Below are positions 57,605-64,000 of a stretch of DNA of 64,000 bases, one piece after another. The stretch covers positions 313,632 through 377,631 of the forward strand of contig NZ_JAGOBJ010000001.1 in assembly GCF_017983445.1 (NCBI RefSeq), written 5' to 3'. The notes below the pieces were generated by a model, which saw nothing but the letters and a program-made list of their open reading frames with translations, was not told the DNA's origin and ran no database searches. The stretch is from Halomonas sp. (GTDB lineage: Bacteria; Pseudomonadota; Gammaproteobacteria; Pseudomonadales; Halomonadaceae). The position numbers and the translations under genes are program-made. Each line of letters opens with the position of its first letter. The stretch's first letter is position 1.

Positions 57605-57734
57605 AACGCCCCTTTAAACGCGGCTATAAACTGCCACATGTGCCATTTTGCACCCAGCTGATCGTAAGTTTAAAATGCTGCTTTTTGATTTTAAGTTGTT
57701 GATATATATGCATTTTATTTTTTAATAATGCAGT

Positions 57735-57750
57735 TGGCCTGCTAGATGCA
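57735..57750 (+). promoter_or_regulatory. Candidate sigma-54 promoter of the first acidic lipoprotein gene
   Basis: TGGCCTGCTAGATGCA has the invariant GG (57736-57737) and GC (57748-57749) at the exact -24/-12 spacing and fits TGGCACG-N4-TTGCA at nine of the twelve defined positions. The predicted transcription start near 57761 leaves a 60-base leader before the ATG at 57822. Confidence 0.5.
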
Positions 57751-57821
57751 AGACTTGTATAGAAGCAAGATTTGGCAAAAACGAAAGATGTTTTGCACAA
57801 GTATTGATGGAGGTGGGTTTT

Positions 57822-58220
57822 ATGGATAGCCAAGTTAGCGTGAAAATGAAACGTCCGCGTATCATGACATTGTGCATGGCAGCCACGGCGGCAAGTGTTC
57901 TTTTACTGGCTGGTTGTGGGGATAATGAAGATGAAATGCCCCCGGCACAGCAGCCTGAATCGATGGAACAAGGTGCTATTGCTCCTGAGCAGGATGCAGC
58001 TGTTACCCAAGAGCCTACTGAATCATCGCCTATTGAGCAGTCATCAGATGAGGCAGGTTCGGTAATGGATGAGGAACCGGTTGTGCCTCAGGAATCCATG
58101 CAGTCAGAAGATGACGCGCGTACTCAAGACGTGCAAGAAGACCCTGGTTTTGGTGAAGGCACTGACCCCATGCCCGGTGCAAATGAAGAAAACGATGATG
58201 AGCTAACCAATAGCCAGTAA
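57822..58220 (+). CDS. Small acidic lipoprotein 1, unknown function
   Basis: The 132-residue precursor has a basic N terminus, a hydrophobic core and a lipobox LLLAGC with Cys32. After the cysteine comes GDNEDEM and about 95 residues of low-complexity sequence rich in E, D, P, Q and S with almost no hydrophobic residues, so the mature protein is probably disordered and strongly negative. GGAGGTGG lies upstream of the ATG. The residue after Cys is Gly, so outer-membrane sorting is expected. Its neighbour at 58483 has the same layout. I recognise no family. Confidence 0.82.
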   Translation: MDSQVSVKMKRPRIMTLCMAATAASVLLLAGCGDNEDEMPPAQQPESMEQGAIAPEQDAAVTQEPTESSPIEQSSDEAGSVMDEEPVVPQESMQSEDDARTQDVQEDPGFGEGTDPMPGANEENDDELTNSQ

Positions 58221-58256
58221 GTGTAATGATCAAATAGCTAGTTACCGCTCCCTACG

Positions 58257-58311
58257 ATGATAAGCCGCTTCAGCTGTTCGTTCCCTGCGGCTGCTACATA
58301 CGGTTTATCAT
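58257..58311 (+). other. Long hairpin with alternative pairing after lipoprotein 1
   Basis: ATGATAAGCCG (58257-58267) can pair with CGGTTTATCAT (58301-58311) over eleven bases, one of them G-U. Alternatively, AGCCGC (58263-58268) can pair with GCGGCT (58287-58292). The two structures are mutually exclusive. The terminator follows six bases later. Confidence 0.5.
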
Positions 58312-58316
58312 CCTTG

Positions 58317-58345
58317 CCCCCGCGCCCGCGGGGGTTTTTTTTATT
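58317..58345 (+). terminator. Terminator after lipoprotein 1
   Basis: CCCCCG and CGGGGG pair around a six-base loop and are followed by eight Ts. It separates the two lipoprotein genes transcriptionally. Confidence 0.88.
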
Positions 58346-58369
58346 TTTTATTTATTGTCCGTTTAATAT

Positions 58370-58385
58370 TGGCCAATGGCTTGCA
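58370..58385 (+). promoter_or_regulatory. Candidate sigma-54 promoter of the second acidic lipoprotein gene
   Basis: TGGCCAATGGCTTGCA has a perfect -24 TGGC and perfect -12 TTGCA at the canonical spacing (GG 58371-58372, GC 58383-58384). The predicted start near 58396 gives an 87-base leader before the ATG at 58483. It lies just after the terminator of the preceding gene. Confidence 0.6.
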
Positions 58386-58482
58386 ACGTTGATGAGCTTG
58401 TCTATGTTGATAAGGTTGGTACGGATTTACGTACTTGTATCGTCAGGAATGATATCCACTGTGATATGCAAAGGAGAGCGAC

Positions 58483-58698
58483 ATGGTGAAAATGAACGAG
58501 CTTCGTATGGATAAACATCGCATGAAAGCGCTGCTGTTAGCGTCTTTTTTTGCTTTAAGCACACTGGGATTGGCTGGTTGTGGCGATGATAACCCTCCCA
58601 ATCAGAATGCCCAACCTGAGCCTGAAGAGCCGTTAAACCAAGGGCCAATGGCCAATGATGATGCCAACGGTGTACCGCCGACAGATGATGGTACCTGA
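58483..58698 (+). CDS. Small acidic lipoprotein 2, unknown function
   Basis: The 71-residue precursor has a lipobox LGLAGC with Cys33 and a mature part of about 39 residues of N, P, E, D and Q, including GDDNPPNQNAQPEPEEPLNQ. AAAGGAGAG precedes the ATG. Layout, lipobox context (LAGCGD) and acidic disorder match the upstream lipoprotein, so the two are probably related or share a role. The gene is convergent with the sigma-54 response regulator gene. No known family is recognised. Confidence 0.78.
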   Translation: MVKMNELRMDKHRMKALLLASFFALSTLGLAGCGDDNPPNQNAQPEPEEPLNQGPMANDDANGVPPTDDGT

Positions 58699-58761
58699 TG
58701 CTTTAAACGCTTAAGGCCAAATTAGCGACGGTTAATTTGGCCTCTTGAATAGAAGGGCGGT

Positions 58762-60177
58762 TTACTCTTCTGTATCTTCAAGACGCCGATACAGTGTTCG
58801 TCGAGCAATCCCTAAGAGCTCTGCCGTACGGCGTTTATTCCCACCGGTTGCTTCAAGTACTTTGCGTATATAGCGTTTTTCTACTTCCTCAAGGCTTGGC
58901 CAGCGGGTGGGAGAGGGCGCTGGAAGCTGTGTACCTGCAAGTAGTTCACCGCTCAACGTAGGCGTAATTTCTACACTTGTTTCTTGAGACGCATGCTCAC
59001 GCAGTCGCTCAGGCAGGTCTTGGTGCTGCAGAATGCCGTCTTCGCTAAGTGTGACGGCGCGCATTACCGCGTTTTCCATCTCGCGCACGTTGCCGGGATA
59101 GGTGTAATTCAGAAGGCTATTCAAAGCATCGGGTTCAATCTGTTCAATCTGCTTGTTCTGCGCTTCTGAGTGTTTATCGATAAGCGCAAAAATCAGATGT
59201 TCAATATCGGTGCCCCGCTCACGCAGAGGCGGAATCCGAAGGGAAAAGGTTTCCAATCGGTAAAAAAGGTCGCTACGAAAGCTCTCCTGCTCGATCTCTT
59301 TATCTAGGTTGCGGTGTGTGGCGGCAATAATACGCACATCCACCGGTTCCTCACGTTCGCCGCCTACCGGGCGTACGGTTTTTTCCTGAAGCGCACGGAG
59401 TAGTTTTGCCTGCAGATTAATCGGCATTTCACCGATCTCATCCAGAAACAGGCTGCCGCCCTGGGCGGTATGAAACAGTCCTTTTCGCGCTTCGTTAGCA
59501 CCTGTGAAGGCGCCTTTCACATGGCCAAAAAACTCGCTTTCCATTAGATCAGCGGGAATGCTGGCACAGTTGACCGCGATAAAGGGAGCGTCGTGGCGAG
59601 GGCTTTCCTGATGAATGGCACGCGCCAGCAGCTCCTTACCGGTACCGCTTTCGCCCAGAATCAGAATGGGGGCATTGCTCTTCGCCAAGCGTGAGGCATC
59701 ATGAAAAAGCGACTGCATGACATTGCTTTTGCCGACAATGCCATGGAAGTGGCTGAGCTCCGTATCGTGAGAGAGCGATAAACGCTGACGCTCCAATACC
59801 CGAAAGACGGCTTCACGAATAGCGTCCAGATCAAGCGGCTTGGTTAAAAAATCGTCTGCTCCGAGTTTAAGCGCTTCTACCGCCTGGTCAATCGTGCCAA
59901 AAGCGGTTATCACGATAATGCCCAGCTCGCTGCCACTTTGTCGAAGCTGTTGCAGCAGTTGAATGCCGGTCATTCCGGGCAGGCGCACATCGGTAATCAT
60001 CATGGCCACTGGCGTATGGCTCAATAGGGCGATTGCCTCTTCAGCGCTAGGTACGCCAAGCGTTTGATAACCCGCATCATTCAACTCTTCTTCCAATAAC
60101 TCTCGTATCGCGGGGTCATCTTCCACTACCAACAACGGTAAAGGGTGTTCCTGGTGGGTCACAAATGTTGTCCTCAA
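58762..60177 (-). CDS. Sigma-54-dependent response regulator (NtrC family)
   Basis: The 471-residue activator has a receiver (about 14-130, phosphoacceptor Asp63), an AAA+ domain (about 150-380) with Walker A GESGTGKE and the sigma-54 contact loop GAFTGA, and a Fis-type C-terminal helix-turn-helix (NKRRTAELLGIARRTLYRRL). The TTG start overlaps the kinase stop (TTGA), so the kinase is its partner. Two sigma-54 type promoters upstream of the adjacent lipoprotein genes are the nearest candidate targets. A GTG at 60162 is an alternative start. Confidence 0.94.
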   Translation of the reverse strand: MRTTFVTHQEHPLPLLVVEDDPAIRELLEEELNDAGYQTLGVPSAEEAIALLSHTPVAMMITDVRLPGMTGIQLLQQLRQSGSELGIIVITAFGTIDQAVEALKLGADDFLTKPLDLDAIREAVFRVLERQRLSLSHDTELSHFHGIVGKSNVMQSLFHDASRLAKSNAPILILGESGTGKELLARAIHQESPRHDAPFIAVNCASIPADLMESEFFGHVKGAFTGANEARKGLFHTAQGGSLFLDEIGEMPINLQAKLLRALQEKTVRPVGGEREEPVDVRIIAATHRNLDKEIEQESFRSDLFYRLETFSLRIPPLRERGTDIEHLIFALIDKHSEAQNKQIEQIEPDALNSLLNYTYPGNVREMENAVMRAVTLSEDGILQHQDLPERLREHASQETSVEITPTLSGELLAGTQLPAPSPTRWPSLEEVEKRYIRKVLEATGGNKRRTAELLGIARRTLYRRLEDTEE

Positions 60178-61619
60178 GCGGATGCGGTTTCACTAAGGGG
60201 TAGCGTGATTTCAAACCCAGCACCGCCAAGAGTACTGTCAAATACGCCAATCGTACCGCCGTGATCATTAATAATACGGTGCACCATAGAAAGTCCTAAG
60301 CCGCTGCCTTGGCCCACCGGCTTGGTGGTAAAAAAGGGATCAAAAACATTCTGATGATTTGCGATGGAAATCCCGGGCCCGTTGTCTTCCACCCAGAGCG
60401 TTAGCTCATGTTCATTCTTGCGCGCTCGAACGCGAACGTGGGAAACCTCAGGTGCCTGCGCGGCATTGCGCAATAAATTGGTAAGCACCTGAACGATTTG
60501 CTGACCATTCGCTAATAAATGGGGGGTGGGAACGGGGAGATCAATGTCCAGTCGAATATTTCTTGGCTCCAGCTCCTCTTCCACTAACTCGCTGGCGTTT
60601 TGAATAAGTTGATCTAATGCCAGTTCGTCCTTTTCGACATTATGCTGGCGTCCTAATTCCATCAGCTGACGCACGATTTCAACAATGCGCTCAACTTCAT
60701 TGCGAATACGCCCCAGTTTTGCTCGCTCATCGTCGCCAATCACATCACGGCGCGCCAAGCGCTGGGCCTGTCCATTGATCACCGTCAGCGGCGCCCCGAT
60801 TTCGTGGGCAACTCCTGCGGCCAAAACGCCTAGCTCAGCTAGTTTCTTTGATTTGCGCAGGCGTTTTTCAAGCTCGATCTCTCGGTGTTGCCTAACTTCG
60901 ATATCGCGATCTTTTTCTGCCATGGCATCCAACATGCCGTTTAAACCTGAGGCCAACCGACGATACTCCGTAGGTCCGTCTATGGTAGCACGCTGGCTCC
61001 GATCACCGTCTTCCACCAAAAGCATCACGTGCAACAAACGGTTAAGCGGGCGCTCTATATAGCGCCTGAACCCCCACCAGATGCTGAACACGATACCGGC
61101 TGCACCAATCACAAACACCAGAACCGCAACGATACTGATAAAACCGGTGTAGTTCTCGATACCGGTATTCAAACGGTTTACCTGGAGCACGCCGTGCACG
61201 GTGCCGTCCTGGGTGCGCAGCGGTGTGAGGGCTGAGTAATAGGTCCAGCCCTCTTGCTGGCGGTAATTGCTGTAAAGGTCATCACGCTCGATAACCTGGC
61301 GGATCTCTTCAGGTGTGAAGAGATCCTTGCCTAACCCAAGCCCGTAAACTTCACGTCCCTGAAGATCAAAAACATAGGCCCCGTAGATACGATGAAAGGA
61401 GAACGCTGACTGCAGCGCCTCTTCCAAAGGAGTCGGGCTTTCCCGCGTGACGGCATAGCTTAAAGAGGTGCTCAGCGCCCGGGTAATAATTTCGACTTCG
61501 GTTTGCAGTTTGGAACGGACATTGTCTTCCAGCGATTTGATGGCAACGATGCTGAATACCACCAATACAACAAACAGCGGTACGATAACGGTCAAGATAA
61601 TTAAATTACGAAGTCGCAT
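60174..61619 (-). CDS. Membrane sensor histidine kinase paired with the NtrC-family regulator
   Basis: The 481-residue kinase has a first transmembrane helix (about 7-29), a periplasmic sensor of about 125 residues (30-157, cache-like), a second helix (158-180), HAMP (about 181-235), a coiled segment, HisKA with His272 in AAGVAHEIGAPLTVINGQAQ, and HATPase (about 370-475, with NGPGI and GQGSGLGLSM). It senses an extracytoplasmic signal, unknown here. It is translationally coupled to the response regulator. Confidence 0.93.
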   Translation of the reverse strand: MRLRNLIILTVIVPLFVVLVVFSIVAIKSLEDNVRSKLQTEVEIITRALSTSLSYAVTRESPTPLEEALQSAFSFHRIYGAYVFDLQGREVYGLGLGKDLFTPEEIRQVIERDDLYSNYRQQEGWTYYSALTPLRTQDGTVHGVLQVNRLNTGIENYTGFISIVAVLVFVIGAAGIVFSIWWGFRRYIERPLNRLLHVMLLVEDGDRSQRATIDGPTEYRRLASGLNGMLDAMAEKDRDIEVRQHREIELEKRLRKSKKLAELGVLAAGVAHEIGAPLTVINGQAQRLARRDVIGDDERAKLGRIRNEVERIVEIVRQLMELGRQHNVEKDELALDQLIQNASELVEEELEPRNIRLDIDLPVPTPHLLANGQQIVQVLTNLLRNAAQAPEVSHVRVRARKNEHELTLWVEDNGPGISIANHQNVFDPFFTTKPVGQGSGLGLSMVHRIINDHGGTIGVFDSTLGGAGFEITLPLSETASA

Positions 61620-61668
61620 GCTGCTTCCGTATGGGTATCAAGCCTTTCATCAATGAAAAGCACAGTGT

Positions 61669-62844
61669 TTAAGGTTGTTCTGTGGGCAGAAGACGGTAAA
61701 GGCTGCCTTGGCTCTCGTCAGTTAGCAAGTAAATTGCACCATCGGGGCCTTGGCGAACATCGCGAATACGGCCGATCTGACCATCCAGAAGGAGCTCGTT
61801 TTCCGTCACTTCCTCACCGTCAAGGCGCAGGCGCAGCAGTTGCTCGCTACTCAAGCCGCCGGCGAGTAAATCACCTTCCCAGGCGTCAAAGCGCTCGCCA
61901 CTGACTTCTGCCAGACCTGAGGGGGCAAAGCGGCCTTCAAAAGGGTAATGAGGATCGGTCATGCCGGCGAGCGAGTCTCCTCCTAGCGGCTCATTGGTAG
62001 CGTAATCGTTGCCGAGCGTGACTTCCGGCCAGCCATAGTTGAGGCCTGCTTGAATATGGTTAAGCTCATCGCCAGTAAGCGGCCCGTGCTCGGTGGCCCA
62101 GGCTTCGCCATTGCTGCGTACGATCATGCCTTGAATATTGCGATTCCCCATAGAGTAAATTTCATCCAGGGTATCGGCATCGCCCACAAACGGGTTGTCT
62201 TCTGGCACATCGCCGGTTTCTGTCAGGCGCAGCGTAGAACCCGCATGATCGTCGCTTGCCTGGGCTCTTGACGGGTCAGAGCCACGATCGCCAATACTCA
62301 TTAACAGCGTGCCATCAGTTAACCAGGCAATGCGTGAACCGTAATGGCGGCCAGGGCCGGATGCACGATCCTGTTCAAACAGGTGCTCCACATCGCCCAG
62401 CGCCTCACCCTGCCATTTTACCCTGGAAAGCGCGCTGCGACTGCCATTGTCGTCTGGCTTGCTCCAGGTGAAGTAAATCCAGTCGTGCTCGCCACTGCCG
62501 TCTCCAAACTCAGGATGCAATACAACATCCAGCAGCCCGCCCTGACCGTGGTGATTTACGCTGGGCATGCCCTCAAGCACTCTTGACTGCCCGTCTTCAT
62601 CAACCAGATTCAGCTGACCGTTACGCTCACTGACCAGAAAACGGCCCTCCGGTAAAAACGCCACTGCCCAGGGATGTTCAAAATTTCCGGCTACCCGCTC
62701 AATAGAAAAATCAAGATACTCGGTCTGGATCACCTCACCCACGGTTTCGGCATGAGCGCTACTTAAGCCTGCGACCAGGCAGAGGGTAGTAAATCCAGGC
62801 GCTAGCCAGCGGGACATCGCGTAAGCCTTGTTTGCATCTAGCAT
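61669..62844 (-). CDS. PQQ-dependent aldose sugar dehydrogenase-like protein
   Basis: The 391-residue precursor has a signal peptide (cut near AHAE) and a six-bladed soluble glucose/sorbosone dehydrogenase propeller. Typical segments are NFEHPWAVAFLPEGRFLVSE, NHHGQGGLLDVVLHPEF, MGNRNIQGM and WATEHGPLTGDELN; the last two hold residues used for PQQ and calcium binding in E. coli YliI. Periplasmic oxidation of aldose sugars is inferred. GGAGAG precedes the ATG at 62844. It lies 49 bases upstream of the kinase gene and may be in the same transcript. Confidence 0.9.
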   Translation of the reverse strand: MLDANKAYAMSRWLAPGFTTLCLVAGLSSAHAETVGEVIQTEYLDFSIERVAGNFEHPWAVAFLPEGRFLVSERNGQLNLVDEDGQSRVLEGMPSVNHHGQGGLLDVVLHPEFGDGSGEHDWIYFTWSKPDDNGSRSALSRVKWQGEALGDVEHLFEQDRASGPGRHYGSRIAWLTDGTLLMSIGDRGSDPSRAQASDDHAGSTLRLTETGDVPEDNPFVGDADTLDEIYSMGNRNIQGMIVRSNGEAWATEHGPLTGDELNHIQAGLNYGWPEVTLGNDYATNEPLGGDSLAGMTDPHYPFEGRFAPSGLAEVSGERFDAWEGDLLAGGLSSEQLLRLRLDGEEVTENELLLDGQIGRIRDVRQGPDGAIYLLTDESQGSLYRLLPTEQP

Positions 62845-62990
62845 AAAGAGCTCTCCGGTAATGAGATGACTGCACTGTAGCCGTTGTTGGAATTGCCGTT
62901 GCAACCTTTGTTGTAACTGTCAGTGTAACGATAATTGCCACGTTTCCAGTTTAGCAGTGACGCTTTGCTTTTGGGCAAGGCTCTTCCAGG

Positions 62991-63866
62991 CTACATCAAT
63001 AGAGCCAATAAAACAGGAAGATAAAACAGTGCTAATAGCGTAGAGCAAAATACCAGACTCGCTACATAGGCGGGCTCACGCTGGGCGCGCTGGGCAAACA
63101 AGTAATTGAACACGGCCACTGGCATGCACATCTGCACGACCAAAATACTTTGCGCGAGCGGCGGAAGCCCCAGCCAACCGGCAATCAGCCAAGCGGCACC
63201 GGCCGCCAGGGGGATGCGTACCAGGCTAAAGCCAAGCCCTGAACGTAGGTTCTTGACCTGAATACTTGCTAGAGAAACCCCTAGGGTAATCAGCATCAAC
63301 GGTACGGTAAAACCGGACATGAGGCCCACGGTGTTGGCGAGCCAGGGCGGCAACGAGGTATTGGTCAGCAGCAGCGCCATAGACATTAATATGGCGTACA
63401 CCGTGGGCGTCTTGACCAGGGTTTTAAGCGGATTGCCCCGACTTTGAAGGGCGGCGCCCAGAGTAAACTGAAACAGCGATACGGTAATCATCGCCGTGAT
63501 GCCATACGCAAAACCAGCGCTACCAAACGCATAAAGCACCACGGGGAGGCCCATGTTGCCGGTATTAGGGTACATCATGGGCGCCAAGAGAACTCGCCAA
63601 TCACGGCGCAGCAGCTTGGCAACGCCGAACGTTGCTATTCCCATCGTGATGATCACCAGCGCGGTGGCAAGCATGGTGCGGCCAAAGGTACTGGCATCGA
63701 TATCGGCACCCGCTAATGAAGCGAGTACGAGCGAAGGGGTTCCGATGTTGAAAACCAGGCGGGTCACGAAATCGACAGGGTATGGATGCCCCAGGCGTAT
63801 CCATAAAAATCCCAGCCCCGCGCCAGCAAGTACGGGAGCCATGACGGCAAAAAGTTCGGCAAGCAT
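62991..63866 (-). CDS. AEC-family auxin efflux carrier-like transporter
   Basis: The 291-residue membrane protein has about eight to ten helices with the AEC/PIN layout: two halves separated near residue 150 and the segment APMMYPNTGNMGLPVVLYAF, which is the family signature. Bacterial members carry malate, malonate or other anions; the substrate here is not evident. It is separated from the sugar dehydrogenase by 146 bases. Confidence 0.9.
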   Translation of the reverse strand: MLAELFAVMAPVLAGAGLGFLWIRLGHPYPVDFVTRLVFNIGTPSLVLASLAGADIDASTFGRTMLATALVIITMGIATFGVAKLLRRDWRVLLAPMMYPNTGNMGLPVVLYAFGSAGFAYGITAMITVSLFQFTLGAALQSRGNPLKTLVKTPTVYAILMSMALLLTNTSLPPWLANTVGLMSGFTVPLMLITLGVSLASIQVKNLRSGLGFSLVRIPLAAGAAWLIAGWLGLPPLAQSILVVQMCMPVAVFNYLFAQRAQREPAYVASLVFCSTLLALFYLPVLLALLM

Positions 63867-63943
63867 TGATGATCCCTGGCAATCGTTCGTTGCCCATTGT
63901 CGTTAATGAGCAGACTAACTGGCAAGGCAAATAGATAAATTGA

Positions 63944-64000
63944 TTAAGTAGCGCTTACCGGTATATGCCACTGCTTGGGTGCGTGCTCGCGCAGAAAATC
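63944..64000 (-). CDS. Possible C-terminal end of a leftward gene (runs off the window)
   Basis: On the minus strand a frame open from the window edge reads DFLREHAPKQWHIPVSAT and ends at TAA (63946-63944). The composition looks coding, but only 18 codons are visible, so this is tentative and no family can be named. Confidence 0.3.
   Translation of the reverse strand, partial: DFLREHAPKQWHIPVSAT

Larger units (their letters stand above)
57441..57821. other. AT-rich intergenic region with two divergent promoters
   Basis: This 381-base gap separates the divergent proV and small-lipoprotein genes and contains no supported gene. It is much richer in A and T than its surroundings (notably 57540-57590 and 57665-57730). 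It holds a sigma-70 promoter for proVWX at 57576-57604 and a sigma-54 type element for the lipoprotein gene at 57735-57750. A CACATGTG palindrome near 57637 could bind a regulator. Confidence 0.7.

Noticed and set aside
57637..57660. TGGCAC motif on the minus strand as a sigma-54 promoter for proVWX
   Set aside because: The -24 half is perfect, but the GC needed at -12 is two bases too close, and a better sigma-70 promoter lies downstream.
58415..58432. Another sigma-54 like site, TGGTACG, before lipoprotein 2
   Set aside because: The -24 half resembles consensus but the -12 GC dinucleotide is absent at the required spacing; the site at 58370 is far better.

Overview
The window reads as chromosomal core sequence from a moderately halophilic gammaproteobacterium of the Halomonadaceae (Halomonas or a close relative). 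The evidence is the gene orders (rpsU-dnaG-rpoD, surE-pcm-nlpD-rpoS, lptD-surA-pdxA-rsmA-apaG, amgK-murU), an osmoprotectant uptake block (BCCT carrier plus ProVWX), and yeast-type LeuA. This assignment is inference from protein content, not from a database search. I see no tRNA, rRNA, CRISPR array, insertion sequence or prophage gene.

Layout. 1-10.5 kb: a pair of CrcB fluoride channels, leuA, an Lrp-type regulator, a RidA protein, then a leftward three-gene signalling operon (hybrid histidine kinase, REC-GGDEF-EAL regulator, HexR) and a coniferyl-aldehyde-type dehydrogenase whose upstream region holds four 14-bp tandem repeats. 10.6-21.3 kb: rightward housekeeping genes ftsB, ispD, ispF, truD, surE, pcm, a DUF368/PopT-type membrane protein, nlpD, rpoS, alr and an lpxL-type acyltransferase. 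21.4-24.7 kb: leftward speD, an OsmC-family gene, murU and amgK, with a possible small RNA between speD and osmC. 24.7-34.4 kb: lptD-surA-pdxA-rsmA-apaG, then apaH-cca; a reverse-strand pair (GMC oxidoreductase plus a 63-residue Tat-signal protein) sits between apaG and apaH.

34.4-41.7 kb: folB-folK, plsY, tsaD and the macromolecular synthesis operon rpsU-dnaG-rpoD. 41.7-49.1 kb: an AbgT-family transporter with a terminator-like leader, an unassigned membrane protein, a LysR regulator divergent from adhC-fghA (glutathione-dependent formaldehyde oxidation), mtgA and an EamA transporter. 49.2-57.5 kb: a DUF4168 protein, a Crp-like/CBS/nucleotidyltransferase protein paired with a DnaQ-type exonuclease, a BCCT transporter and proVWX. 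57.8-64 kb: two small acidic lipoproteins, a sigma-54 two-component system, a PQQ-type sugar dehydrogenase and an AEC carrier.

The observations I rate highest are: (1) two small acidic lipoprotein genes, each preceded by a sigma-54 type -24/-12 element and lying next to an NtrC-family two-component pair; (2) a CrcB pair whose charge distribution predicts opposite membrane orientations; (3) the coupled kinase/EAL/HexR operon; (4) the GMC/mini-Tat pair splitting apaG from apaH; (5) the nucleotidyltransferase-exonuclease pair with an unusual second exonuclease motif. Nothing here is clearly a novel defence or mobile system.
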